This document shows positions 1-7,962 of a DNA stretch of 51,597 nucleotides, one piece after another. The position numbers were made by a program, and so were the translations under genes. Numbering within the stretch: position 1 is the stretch's first letter; every line of letters begins with the position of its first letter. The notes beneath the pieces were generated by a model, which had not been told where the DNA came from, searched no databases, and was given only the letters and a program-made list of their open reading frames with translations. The DNA is taken from the NCBI GenBank assembly GCA_009778385.1, contig WRJX01000098.1:1-51597 (forward strand). Reading direction: 5' to 3'. Origin of the DNA: Candidatus Bathycorpusculum sp. (lineage in GTDB: Archaea; Thermoproteota; Bathyarchaeia; Bathyarchaeales; Bathycorpusculaceae).

Positions 1-183
1 AACACACCTGTTAACGTGCATACGTCAACAAATATGACATTAAAACATGCATAGACCTAGGAGTTAATCGCACATATACGCATTCTGTCCGTTAAGCACT
101 AACCCCACAAATTCAAGCGCCTTTCACCAATAGGCCCTTGTTTTTTAATTATTTTTATAATTAACACCTTTTTAGAGTTATTT

Positions 184-426
184 TATGGTGGAATTACCAC
201 ACGTGATTTATGTGGCATTATTGAGCGCACCTATAAGAAAGAAGAGAATTTATCTCGCAAAGAATGGAAGGTTTCTATGCCTATGTCTCTTAACAAGTTT
301 GAGAAAGCAGTTTCCAAGGGGTTAACAGGTATGGAGAAAGCGCAGGATTTTAAAGATTTAAGGGAGAAAGTTCGCATGATGATACAAACGGTTTTGAGTA
401 TGTATGATAAGCGAGTTAGGTTTTAG
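184..426 (+). pseudogene. Possible gene remnant or 49-residue small protein
   Basis: A reading frame is open from about 103 to the TAG at 424-426 with no ATG, GTG or TTG in its first part. The first usable start is ATG 277, preceded by a good GGAAGGT ribosome binding site five bases upstream, which would give a 49-residue basic, helical peptide. The residues encoded before 277 (from about 184) look protein-like, rich in Lys, Glu and Arg, so the piece may be the tail of a gene whose front is lost. I recognise no family. It is either a short real protein or a decayed 3' end. Confidence 0.3.
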
Positions 427-602
427 TGTGATTATTTTATCTTACGTTTTTGGTTCTGGAATGCTCTGTGCTGAAGAAAACGCCAAATAATGGGGGCATT
501 AGCTGTGCATAGGCATCGTTATCGGTTTTTTCATAAAGAAAAAGGCAAGGAAGAAATAACAAGAGAAACAATAAATAAAATAATACTGAAGGGTTTGTCT
601 AT

Positions 603-1115
603 ATGATTATTAAGGCAATTAAAAACAGAAAATCTATCCGCAACTATGTGTCCGAAGCGAACGTATCTGATGAGCAAATCAAAGAACTCTTAGAAGCCGC
701 AATGTTGGCACCCTCAGCCTGCAACAGCCGTCCATGGGCGTTTATTGTTGTACAAAATCGAGAAACGCTTGATAAAATCACCAAGATTCATCCATATACG
801 CAAATGCTTACAACAGCTAGCTGTGCGATACTGGTGTGTGCTGATTTGAATCTGCAAAGCGGTGTATCAGAGGGCTTTTTTCCACAAGACTGTGGTGCTG
901 CAACACAAAATATACTCTTGCAAGCTGCTGAATTGGGTTTAGGCACTTGTTGGTGCGGCGTATATCCTAAAGAGGACAAGGTGAGGGCATTTCGCAGTTT
1001 GTTTGCATTGTCCGATAATATCGTTCCGTTTTGTGTTATTGCTGTGGGCGTTCCTGATGAGGAAATTGGCAGCCGTGGTTTTTATGAAGAGGGCAAAGTT
1101 AAATGGGTAAAATAA
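603..1115 (+). CDS. Nitroreductase family protein
   Basis: FMN-dependent oxidoreductase of the nitroreductase superfamily, 170 residues, usual length for the compact members. The N-terminal phosphate-binding motif NRKSIRNY is at residues 8-15 and the second FMN-contact motif PSACNSRPW at 37-45. The C-terminal half has the usual GLGTCW segment lining the flavin. Such enzymes use NAD(P)H to reduce nitro groups, quinones or flavins; the real substrate cannot be read from sequence. The cupin gene follows 28 bases downstream on the same strand, so the two are probably co-transcribed. A second, diverged nitroreductase lies at 1843-2397 on the other strand. Confidence 0.9.
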   Translation: MIIKAIKNRKSIRNYVSEANVSDEQIKELLEAAMLAPSACNSRPWAFIVVQNRETLDKITKIHPYTQMLTTASCAILVCADLNLQSGVSEGFFPQDCGAATQNILLQAAELGLGTCWCGVYPKEDKVRAFRSLFALSDNIVPFCVIAVGVPDEEIGSRGFYEEGKVKWVK

Positions 1116-1143
1116 ATAATGATAGTAAAGAGGGAATTTTGTT

Positions 1144-1479
1144 ATGGGGTTGATTAAAAATATTGAGCATGGGGTGGTGCTACCATTAGCGGCTGAGGTG
1201 CCCTATCAGGATGGTCAGGTTGTTAGTAAAACACTTGCGCAAAATAGTCGGCATAGTTTGACTTTGTTTGCTTTCGAAAAAGGTGAGGAAATTAGTTCGC
1301 ATGAATCAGAGGGTGATGCTTTGGTGCTTGTTTTGGATGGTGTTGGGAGAATCACACTAGCTGGAAAAGAGCATTTGCTCCATAAAGGTGAGGCTATTGT
1401 TATGCCCGCTAAAATTCCCCATGCTGTATGTGCAGTTGAGCGTTTTAAGATGCTCTTAACGGTAACATTTCCTGAATAG
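1144..1479 (+). CDS. Small cupin-domain protein
   Basis: A single conserved beta-barrel (cupin) domain fills this 111-residue protein. Metal-ligand motif 1 is recognisable as SSHESEGDALVLVLDG near residues 51-66, and motif 2 near 84-97 includes a Pro-Ala-x-x-Pro-His turn (MPAKIPHAV). Stand-alone cupins of this size bind a metal and act as small dioxygenases, isomerases or ligand sensors. The start at ATG 1144 is supported by GAGGG about ten bases upstream. It sits directly behind the nitroreductase, suggesting a two-gene unit for detoxification or redox chemistry. Function beyond the fold is not known. Confidence 0.85.
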   Translation: MGLIKNIEHGVVLPLAAEVPYQDGQVVSKTLAQNSRHSLTLFAFEKGEEISSHESEGDALVLVLDGVGRITLAGKEHLLHKGEAIVMPAKIPHAVCAVERFKMLLTVTFPE

Positions 1480-1842
1480 GCTGTTTGAAATGAACGCTAC
1501 TGAAAAACGCACAACTACAAAAAATGATGGATGATATAATTGTCGAGTAAAGTTGCCGAAGGTGCAGTCTTGCATAGTCAAGGCAAAGAGAAAAACTGTC
1601 TAAAAAATAATTTGACTGTGTGATTATAGTGTTAAAGTGTAACATAGGAGTTTAGGACGGTTTTGTTTAGTTGAGATGGTAAAGAATTATGGTAAGATCT
1701 CCTCAGTCATCGGAAACGATCTCAAACAAAAAATTGTCTACAACACTATTTTGAAATTTATCACATGAACATCAATTGTCTATTCAAAATCTCCACTGTG
1801 GCTAAACAGCTGACCTTGATTTTGGTGGAATGGGCAAAAGTG
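1480..1842. other. Intergenic stretch, no clear gene
   Basis: Between the cupin gene and the 3' end of the second nitroreductase. The only coding candidate is a 30-codon ORF at 1676-1768 (+), whose Lys-rich peptide matches nothing I recognise and may be a transposase scrap. GAGAT and ATCTC about 20 bases apart near 1673-1702 could form a weak hairpin. No RNA gene or strong promoter is seen. Confidence 0.4.
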
Positions 1843-2397
1843 TTATTTGATCCATTTGTAGATGTTGGGTTTCTGTCTTGTTGCGTTGTTTTGCTTAGTT
1901 TTGGGGTGGCCGATGATGAATGGCACTTGTATGTCATAGTTTTCAGGTATGCCGAGTTTGCGTAGAACTTCTGGGTTGCTGTTTAGGAATTGGACAAATC
2001 CCATGTAGCATGTTCCAAGTCCAGACTCGTAGGCTTTGAGGAACATGTTTTGGGCAGCTAAAGCGCAATCAAGTAGATTTATCTGTGTCCACTGGGGATC
2101 CTTCTCGGTACATATCAAAATTAACATTGGTGCATCATAACATATGATGTCTTGGTTGGTATTGAACTTTGTAACAAGTTGTGGCATGGCTTTTTTAACA
2201 AGTTCTTTAGTTTCGTCTGAGACCAACTTGATGAGCTGTTTATCTTCAATTACTATAAATCTCCATGGCTGACGGTTCATTCCAGTGGGCGCCCATGTAC
2301 CGGCCTCTAAAATGGTTTCTATTTGCTCTTTAACGACTGGTTCTTGAGTGTATTCACGTACACTTCTTCTACCCTTAATACAACTATCAAGTTCCAT
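1843..2397 (-). CDS. Nitroreductase family protein (second copy)
   Basis: FMN-dependent nitroreductase-fold enzyme, 184 residues from the chosen ATG at 2397. This start is preferred over an upstream ATG at 2433 because AGAGGT lies about eight bases before it and because the family motif GRRSVREY then falls at residues 9-16 as usual. A second flavin motif, APTGMNRQPW, is at 36-45, and GLGTCYMG appears in the C-terminal half. It is only distantly similar to the nitroreductase at 603-1115, so the pair is not a recent duplication. Substrate unknown; NAD(P)H-dependent reduction of a quinone, nitro compound or flavin is typical. Confidence 0.88.
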   Translation of the reverse strand: MELDSCIKGRRSVREYTQEPVVKEQIETILEAGTWAPTGMNRQPWRFIVIEDKQLIKLVSDETKELVKKAMPQLVTKFNTNQDIICYDAPMLILICTEKDPQWTQINLLDCALAAQNMFLKAYESGLGTCYMGFVQFLNSNPEVLRKLGIPENYDIQVPFIIGHPKTKQNNATRQKPNIYKWIK

Positions 2398-2573
2398 AAC
2401 AAAACCTCTATTGATAGCAATACATGGCTGCATAATAAAGTGCTTGGTAAGCGATAATGACGAGTCATAACTTGTCAGGTTTGTGGTCCAGAATTATTTG
2501 CTATATTATGGGTTAAAAGAGGTTGTTTGTTCAATCTTATGCTGGAGCGTATCGTAATAAAATTACGTACTTT

Positions 2574-2919
2574 TTAATTTAGAATAGCAGGGTTGTTAGA
2601 GCGGTTTTTGTTTCCGCAATCATTTACCTCTATAGACGGCAAAGGTTCAGAACTTAATCTAGTAAGACCTACCTCCAAATGCGGCTCAAGAAGATCAACT
2701 AGGTCTTTGGGAAAAAGTTGGTCAACTCCAACAAACCCAACATTTTTTGCTTCACACTTCCTTAGGAACAATTCTTTAACTTTAGCTTGATCACATCGCC
2801 TAGTTTTCAAAAGTCGCCAAACATCATAATAATCCTTACAAGACATAGTCTTTCTCAACTAGGTCAAGGGGTAGTTTCTTTTCTCGGGCTATCTTTCGTA
2901 GTTCTTGGGGTGTTATCAT
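2574..2919 (-). pseudogene. AbiEii-type toxin (nucleotidyltransferase), internally deleted
   Basis: The gene starts at ATG 2919 in an ATGA overlap with the antitoxin stop. Its first 27 codons give the family N-terminus, including PLDLVEKDYVL, then hit TAA at 2836-2838. In another frame the sequence continues straight into the AbiEii C-terminal part, beginning CKDYYDVWRLL and running to 2574 (about 90 residues). The intact family is roughly 250-300 residues, so the nucleotidyltransferase core with its catalytic GS and DxD region has been cut out and the ends joined out of frame. The product cannot be an active toxin. The short KDY-like stretches at the join may have mediated the deletion. Confidence 0.75.
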
Positions 2920-3734
2920 GTTAACCACTTTGCAGGATCAATTGGCACATTTATAACTAGTTTCCATTTTTCTACTATAGGGCCTCTTTTTTTCATGGAA
3001 CAATCAAGTAAGGAATAGCCTGCTGAAAGGGGAAGTGTTGAAAGTGTCTTGAGTACTTTTTCCATACCTAACTTTTCTGTGAGATAGCCTAGCCGTTTTA
3101 GGACGGTTTTGTTGCCGATTTTTTGGGCATAGCTAACTAATTTGGTTGGGTCTAGGTCGTTTTTGGCAAAGTATAGAGCTTTGGCTACTTCTTCTATGCC
3201 GCCACAATGCTCAGGGTGATCTAAGCAGTCGATTATGGTTTTTTCTTTTGAGGAGATGTTTATTTTTCTGTTTTCAATTTCAGTTTCTTCTGTTCCAAAT
3301 ATTTTGTGTGGGGGGATGGTGACGAACTTGATTTTGGTGTTTAGTATGGTTTTGGAGTTTCGGGGTTTGGTTGTTGCCACATAGGTTGCTGACGGAGTTT
3401 GATCTGTAAGGCCATGATAGTTAAGGGCGCTTGCGTATGCTATGTAGTATGGTTCGACAAGAACTGATGCTAAGATAAAGCTGTGTACTGTATAGTTGGC
3501 TGCACCTTTTGTGCCTGCTTCTAGTGGTGCTATTAGATATGTGCCTTTTTTTATTTTTTGGATCCATTTTTTGCGTACTAGCCAGTCGAGCAGGTTTTTT
3601 GGTTTGTCGGTGAATTCTTTTAGGTCTTTGGTTGTAAATATTGTTTTGCCTGCATAGCTTAGGCTGGATAATACTTTGGCTTCTCGTTCTGACAACGTAC
3701 GGCTATATGATGTAATCAATTTTCGTGCACACAC
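2916..3734 (-). CDS. AbiEi-family antitoxin with winged-helix domain
   Basis: 272 residues, start GTG 3734 (TTG 3719 is an alternative). Residues 10-70 look like a winged helix for DNA binding; the rest matches the AbiEi antitoxin C-terminal domain (AYASALNYHGLTDQ and ...SSKEKTIIDCLDHPEHCGG segments). In type IV toxin-antitoxin pairs this protein neutralises AbiEii and represses its own operon. Here it is complete, while the downstream toxin is broken, so it is an orphan antitoxin. The 4-base overlap with the toxin start shows the original operon. It could now act only as a repressor, or protect against an AbiEii from elsewhere. Confidence 0.8.
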   Translation of the reverse strand: MCARKLITSYSRTLSEREAKVLSSLSYAGKTIFTTKDLKEFTDKPKNLLDWLVRKKWIQKIKKGTYLIAPLEAGTKGAANYTVHSFILASVLVEPYYIAYASALNYHGLTDQTPSATYVATTKPRNSKTILNTKIKFVTIPPHKIFGTEETEIENRKINISSKEKTIIDCLDHPEHCGGIEEVAKALYFAKNDLDPTKLVSYAQKIGNKTVLKRLGYLTEKLGMEKVLKTLSTLPLSAGYSLLDCSMKKRGPIVEKWKLVINVPIDPAKWLT

Positions 3735-3740
3735 CCGAAT

Positions 3741-3776
3741 ATAATGAAAATATTATAGTTTACGAGGCTTATAAAG
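3741..3776 (-). promoter_or_regulatory. Likely promoter and operator of the AbiEi gene
   Basis: Read on the minus strand, a TATA-like element (CTTTATAAGCC) at about 3766-3776 lies some 25-30 bases before the expected start site just upstream of GTG 3734. Between them is a short inverted repeat, ATAAT-6-ATTAT at 3741-3756, well placed for autorepression by the winged-helix antitoxin. Placement is seen; the regulatory role is inferred. Confidence 0.3.
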
Positions 3777-4315
3777 TTAAACCTAACAACTGCTTTAAAA
3801 ATCCAAGATTCAAACATATCAACATGAGCTAATTAAAACGAATTAACACGAAATAACGTAAAACTGCAACATATCCGTTAGGCCAAGATTATGTGTGGAC
3901 GGTGTTTTTGTTTCTTCTTAAAGGTTCAATTTTTGTATTGGTGCGACTGTCGTGTTTGACTTAGATTAGTGTTGAAAATGTTGTGCAAATATTTGAAAAA
4001 TAGTGTGTTCACAGCAGCACGACTGTATGAATACATGTGATTTATTCTTTAAAAATCCCCATTACACTGTTGATGTCAGTATCTGGCTGAGAAGAGTTGA
4101 TGGGAGATTAGAGGTGTTATTAAAAAGAAGATCTGATAAAAGTAACCTCCAAACGATAATCCGCAAAAAAAGATTTGGAAACGATATGTAGCGTTAGTGT
4201 GATTCATGTGGTATGGTTGTAGATAAACAGCAGCATTATGCAGCCTGAGAAAAGTTTTACTATACCATATTCTGCTATAACATATAATTAACGCCAAAAT
4301 CAGGTTTTATAAGAT
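3777..4315. other. Gene-poor stretch with one gene fragment
   Basis: AT-rich spacer between the antitoxin promoter and the transposase fragment. The only coding signal is the Nudix-like stub listed separately (4003-4191). A TATA-like sequence (CATATAATTAA) near 4280-4290 could drive the 4316 ORF. No RNA gene is visible. Confidence 0.4.
4003..4191 (+). pseudogene. Nudix hydrolase N-terminal stub
   Basis: A 62-codon ORF whose middle part, HYTVDVSIWLRRVDGRLEVL followed by LKRR, resembles the first strands of Nudix (ADP-ribose or NTP pyrophosphohydrolase) proteins, where a TVD-x-V strand leads to a VLLxxR strand. The sequence then leaves the family: there is no LPGG and no Nudix box (GX5EX7REUXEEXGU), and it stops after a Lys-rich tail. 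It therefore looks like the front end of a broken gene. The assignment rests on one short segment and could be chance. Confidence 0.3.
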
Positions 4316-4711
4316 ATGCCAAAGGCAATTACAAATGAAGAAAGAGAAAAAATAGTTAAACTTAGGCAAAACAATGAAAAAGTGGCTGACATTGCGAGGC
4401 AGTTTTTTGTTACTGAGCGTTCGATTATAAATATTTGGAGTCTATTTCGTAAAACGGGTTCTTGGTTACCAAAATATGAAAATTGTGGCAGAAAACCCAA
4501 ATTAAATGACACTCAAATAACTCAACTTAGAGTTGAAATAGAGAAAAACCCCGGTGTTACCATTTCAGAATTAATTGAAAAATTCAACCTGCCTTTAACA
4601 GAGTCTGGACTTAGCCGGGTATTTAAAAAACTTGATTTGACATATAAAACAAGACTCTGCATGCAACAACAGGACAAAATTGTAAAAACGTCCAAGAGAC
4701 GCACAAAATAA
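4316..4711 (+). pseudogene. IS630/Tc1-type transposase, DNA-binding part only
   Basis: 131 residues with two helix-turn-helix units: residues 5-60 (a paired-like HTH beginning TNEEREKIVKLRQNNEKVAD) and about 65-115 (winged HTH with the GRKPKL linker and TISELIEKFN). This is the N-terminal DNA-binding region of IS630-family transposases. The DDE catalytic domain that should follow is missing in every frame before the LSm gene at 4886. Some IS630 elements split the transposase by frameshift, but here no second half exists, so the element is dead. No terminal inverted repeats were recognised. Confidence 0.65.
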
Positions 4712-4825
4712 GTTGTAAGGCCGCTTTGTTTGAGCTAATTCGGTTATGCTTTTTGTTGTTTGCTGTTTGCTTTTTTGGTATATTGGGTTAGCTTTTGTTT
4801 GCTTTAATGGATATTTTTCATAAGC

Positions 4826-4836
4826 CTTTTATATTT
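4826..4836 (+). promoter_or_regulatory. TATA box of the LSm gene
   Basis: CTTTTATATTT is a good archaeal TATA element. Transcription would begin about 25 bases downstream, near 4855-4860, which rules out the upstream ATG at 4835 and supports translation from ATG 4886. Confidence 0.5.
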
Positions 4837-4885
4837 GGTGATGGTGTTTTGGATATTAACTAATGCTGAAAGGAACACGGTAGCT

Positions 4886-5128
4886 ATGATGGAACCAAGT
4901 AAAAAACCGTTGAATGTGCTAATAAAACAGTTACATGGAAACATTGAAGTTGTTCTAAAAAATGGTTGTGACTATAAAGGAAAAATGATCAAATGTGATG
5001 GTCACATGAACATTCTTCTTGAAGGCGCAACAGAATACAAAGATGAGCAGGCCCTCACAAATTATGGTAATGTGTTGTTACGAGGAAACAATATTCTCTA
5101 CATTGTTTTAGATGCAAACAAGCACTAA
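4886..5128 (+). CDS. Sm-like archaeal protein (LSm/SmAP)
   Basis: 80-residue Sm-fold protein expected to form a hexa- or heptameric ring that binds U-rich RNA. The Sm1 motif spans LHGNIEVVLKNGCDYKGKM, with the usual D-x-x-x-N-like region as CDGHMNILL, and Sm2 is seen near the C-terminus as NVLLRGNNILYI. Start ATG 4886 (or the adjacent ATG 4889) is chosen because AAAGGAA lies 11-18 bases upstream and the TATA box at 4826-4836 is too close to an earlier ATG at 4835. The gene ends four bases inside the 3' end of the convergent RIO2 gene. Confidence 0.9.
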   Translation: MMEPSKKPLNVLIKQLHGNIEVVLKNGCDYKGKMIKCDGHMNILLEGATEYKDEQALTNYGNVLLRGNNILYIVLDANKH

Positions 5129-6024
5129 AACGTCATACTTCTTATTTTGCCTGTGACATAATCACAGGCAAGCTGAGTTTCAGTTTTCACATCGAATCTG
5201 CGATTAAAAAATGTTAATACGTTCTGTATGTCTCTCTGGAGAAGGTCCATTGCGTTTGGATGATCCGTTGTAACATATTGGGGCCAGTCAATAATTAACA
5301 CGTGCATATCTGAATTTAGAATAATGTTATATTCACTTAAGTCACCGTGTATGATATGCGCTTTAAGGTACGCTTTTCTAATGTTACGCAGAATTTCTTT
5401 AAGTATACGTTTTGGATTGGTGAGTTTTCGCCATTTTGATAACTCACCGCCTTCAATTATGCCCATTGCAATAACATGCCTGTTGTGACTTATGGGTTTA
5501 GGCACAGACACCCCGTTCTCATAAACCAGCTGAAGCGCTTGAAATTCTTTTTCAGCTGCAAGATGTGACTGAAATAGCCATGTGGAATGCTCTTTTATGT
5601 AACCACGTTTTCTACGGGTTTGCCTAAAACTTATCCGCCCAAGTCTGTGAAATTTAACCGCAATGGTTTCACCGTTAGGCGTTAATGCTGTGTACACGTC
5701 TGCTTCTTTGCCTACACCAATGGTTTGTCCAAACGATGAGATTATTCCCGCTTTTACAAGCGCATTTATGGCTAAACAGTCATATCCTGTATAGTTTAAT
5801 GTGTGTCCAATGTAGGCTCCTCTGTTGTGATAGGTTAAACCAAGTTTGTTTAACTTGTTTAGGGTAAAATCAATTCTGTCCATGGGTACTTTGGCGTATT
5901 TTTGTATTTGCTCTCTTGGTACAAACTCACGTTTACTCATTGCAGCTTCAATAATATTTAAAGTACGAAAGTCTTCACTCTCTAATTGACGAAAAACCCG
6001 CACTGCAAGATCAGCACTTGACAT
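5125..6024 (-). CDS. rio2: RIO2 atypical serine/threonine kinase
   Basis: Ribosome-biogenesis ATPase/kinase that acts in late maturation of the small subunit. The N-terminal winged helix (about residues 1-85) is specific to RIO2. The kinase part shows the flexible P-loop GVGKEADVY at 103-111, the ATP lysine K124, the catalytic loop HGDLSEYN with D228, and the metal-binding IDWPQYV with D246, all intact. Start ATG 6024 gives 299 residues and places the family opening (QLESEDFRTL) near the N-terminus; an upstream TTG at 6072 would add 16 residues. Convergent with LSm, overlapping by four bases. Confidence 0.92.
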   Translation of the reverse strand: MSSADLAVRVFRQLESEDFRTLNIIEAAMSKREFVPREQIQKYAKVPMDRIDFTLNKLNKLGLTYHNRGAYIGHTLNYTGYDCLAINALVKAGIISSFGQTIGVGKEADVYTALTPNGETIAVKFHRLGRISFRQTRRKRGYIKEHSTWLFQSHLAAEKEFQALQLVYENGVSVPKPISHNRHVIAMGIIEGGELSKWRKLTNPKRILKEILRNIRKAYLKAHIIHGDLSEYNIILNSDMHVLIIDWPQYVTTDHPNAMDLLQRDIQNVLTFFNRRFDVKTETQLACDYVTGKIRSMTF

Positions 6025-6191
6025 ACATATGCTAAATTGCTTGCCTTTATTAAGGTGTACTTGTCCCGGCAAAAAACACTTTTTCTACAGTACAGCTTAT
6101 ATGGGTGAAACATTAACTCCTAAAAATATAATGCCAAAACATCCATAAAACTTTGAAAACCGTATGGATTGAAAAAATAGGTTTGTTAAAA

Positions 6192-6905
6192 ATGGCAATA
6201 GAACAAGGGAATGTTTCAAAAATACTATCTGTTCTCTCTCACCCATTGCGCCGAGAAATCCTTCTAGACTTAAGTGAAAAAGGTGAATCATCATTCACAG
6301 ACATGCTAAACCTCCTTAAAGTCGACACAGGCAAACTTAGCTTCCACCTACGTAATTTATCACCATTTATCGAACAAACCCCTAATGGTAAATACAAACT
6401 TAGCCGAGCAGGTGAAAGCGCTGTTAGAGTAATCCACGACGTTGAAAGCTGGGCAGAAGCAGCAGACATTGAACGTGAACAGTCACAGTTGCCATTGGCC
6501 TCTTTTAGCAAAAGACTATCCGCATATCTAATTGACTTTACATTAATCTTAGCAATCACAATGGCCTTAACAATTCTACCTCAAATATTTACTTACTCAA
6601 CAGAAACACTTACATCCTCAATTAACACCATGCTCTTTATAACAGTTGTTTTTCTTTGGCTATACTCCATGTTATTTGAAGGCTTTAGCGGCCAAAGCTT
6701 AGGTAAACGCGTCATAGGACTAAAAGTAGTTCGCACAGACGGCAAAACAATGTCCTATGAACACGCTTCAATACGAAACTTTGGAAAAATCTTACCTCTA
6801 CTACCTTTCGACGTACTGATTGGAATGAGAATGAAAAATGAAATGTTCAAACGATACTTTGACAAACTCGCCGGAACAACAGTTATCGACTTACGTTCAC
6901 AATAA
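6192..6905 (+). CDS. Winged-helix regulator fused to an RDD membrane domain
   Basis: 237 residues in two parts. Residues 5-80 form an ArsR-like winged helix (HPLRREILLDLSEKGESSFT, then LSFHLRNLSPFIEQ and a wing). Residues about 95-237 are an RDD domain with about three membrane segments (LIDFTLILAITMALTIL; TMLFITVVFLWLYSML; a third near PLLPFDVLIGM) and the GQSLGKRVIGLKVV loop typical of RDD proteins. The layout suggests a membrane-tethered DNA-binding sensor. ATG 6192 is favoured over TTG 6153 because it gives the standard domain start. Ligand and target genes are unknown. Confidence 0.75.
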   Translation: MAIEQGNVSKILSVLSHPLRREILLDLSEKGESSFTDMLNLLKVDTGKLSFHLRNLSPFIEQTPNGKYKLSRAGESAVRVIHDVESWAEAADIEREQSQLPLASFSKRLSAYLIDFTLILAITMALTILPQIFTYSTETLTSSINTMLFITVVFLWLYSMLFEGFSGQSLGKRVIGLKVVRTDGKTMSYEHASIRNFGKILPLLPFDVLIGMRMKNEMFKRYFDKLAGTTVIDLRSQ

Positions 6906-6939
6906 ACCAAAACAGTACCTCATACCTTTTGCTTGTTAT

Positions 6940-6954
6940 GGTTTAATGTAAACC
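6940..6954. promoter_or_regulatory. Perfect palindrome upstream of pyrI
   Basis: GGTTTA-ATG-TAAACC is a 6+6 inverted repeat with a 3-base spacer, centred about 50 bases before the pyrI start. Its size and place fit an operator for a dimeric regulator or overlap with the promoter. The arrangement is visible; the role is inference. Confidence 0.35.
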
Positions 6955-6996
6955 TTAATTGCTAATTATGCATATGCTTTATTGCTGGATGACCCT

Positions 6997-7461
6997 ATGA
7001 GCGAAGAGGAACTTCGAGTTTCAAAAATTAAATACGGCACAGTTATCGACCACATAAGCGGCGGATACGCCTTAGATGTCGTAAAAATCTTAGGTATCAC
7101 TGGAAAAGAAAAACGTATCATGACCATCGCTATTAATGTTCCCAGCAAACAACTTGGCACAAAAGACATTGTAAAAATCGAAGGACGCGCTTTAAATTCT
7201 GAAGAAGTTAACAAAATCGCCATTGTTGCCCCACACGCTTCAATAAACATCATCAAAAACTATTCAGTTGTTGAAAAACTCGAAGTAAAACTCCCACAAA
7301 TTATAACTGACATAGTAAAATGCATAAACCCGGTTTGTATAACAAATAGTGATGAACCTGTGGGTTCCAAATTCAGCGTTGAATCCGTAGAACCACTGAT
7401 CTTAAAATGTCACTACTGCGGATATGTTCTCGAAAAAAATGATACACTATCACAAATGTGA
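6997..7461 (+). CDS. pyrI: Aspartate carbamoyltransferase regulatory subunit
   Basis: Regulatory chain of aspartate transcarbamoylase, binding nucleotide effectors and a structural zinc that holds it to the catalytic PyrB chain. 154 residues from ATG 6997 (TTG 6982 would add five). The N-terminal allosteric domain contains the expected IDHISGGYA segment. The zinc domain has C109-x4-C114 and C138-x2-C141, all four ligands kept. Normally pyrI follows pyrB; no pyrB is in this window, so the partner must be elsewhere. GGATGA overlaps the ribosome binding region just before the start. Confidence 0.93.
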   Translation: MSEEELRVSKIKYGTVIDHISGGYALDVVKILGITGKEKRIMTIAINVPSKQLGTKDIVKIEGRALNSEEVNKIAIVAPHASINIIKNYSVVEKLEVKLPQIITDIVKCINPVCITNSDEPVGSKFSVESVEPLILKCHYCGYVLEKNDTLSQM

Positions 7462-7474
7462 TATTATACTTCTT

Positions 7475-7900
7475 TTACAGTAACCTTTTTTCTGCTAACC
7501 AAAACAGCAGTCTAAAATCTGCTTGAGTTAAACGTTTACCCTGATTTAACGCCGGACACTCTGTTGTGACAGTAAACATGTATTTTTGTTGAATCTCATC
7601 AAATCTTAACTCAAACGGATAAAACCTACAAATCATCGGTCTAAAACCATAAATACTACAACCATCCGGCCTAAGAAAAAGACATTTACCATCCTGTATC
7701 TTCTTTATTTCAAACATGTACGGTTGTTTATTTGCAACTTCAAAACAAAACTCATCTCTGCTAAGACCAGTCTGTTCTTGAATTTCCTGCAACTCGCTTT
7801 CAAGCATAATTATATGTCGCGTCTTTTCTTTTGTATCCCCACAACAGATAGCACACCTGTTACATTCAAACCTCAAATTCTTTGGATAAATGAAGTCCAA
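7475..7900 (-). CDS. YkgJ-type cysteine-cluster protein
   Basis: 141-residue protein of the YkgJ/UPF0153 family of putative Zn- or Fe-chelating proteins. The conserved cysteines are present: C-x2-C-x2-CC near residues 13-20 (CNRCAICCG), a C-x7-C pair in KCLFLRPDGCSIYGFRP, then CRFYPFEL and TECPAL. The IYGFRPMICRFYPFE block is the family signature. Biochemical role is not established. Its 3' end faces pyrI, 13 bases apart. Confidence 0.85.
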   Translation of the reverse strand: MDFIYPKNLRFECNRCAICCGDTKEKTRHIIMLESELQEIQEQTGLSRDEFCFEVANKQPYMFEIKKIQDGKCLFLRPDGCSIYGFRPMICRFYPFELRFDEIQQKYMFTVTTECPALNQGKRLTQADFRLLFWLAEKRLL

Positions 7901-7962
7901 TTTGATCCAACATAAAAAATATGGCTTGTTGCCTAAAAACTTCCTGCCTACAACATAATAAT

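Noticed and set aside
4835-4885. Longer LSm start at ATG 4835
   Set aside because: The TATA box at 4826-4836 puts the transcript start downstream of it, and the added residues do not fit the family.
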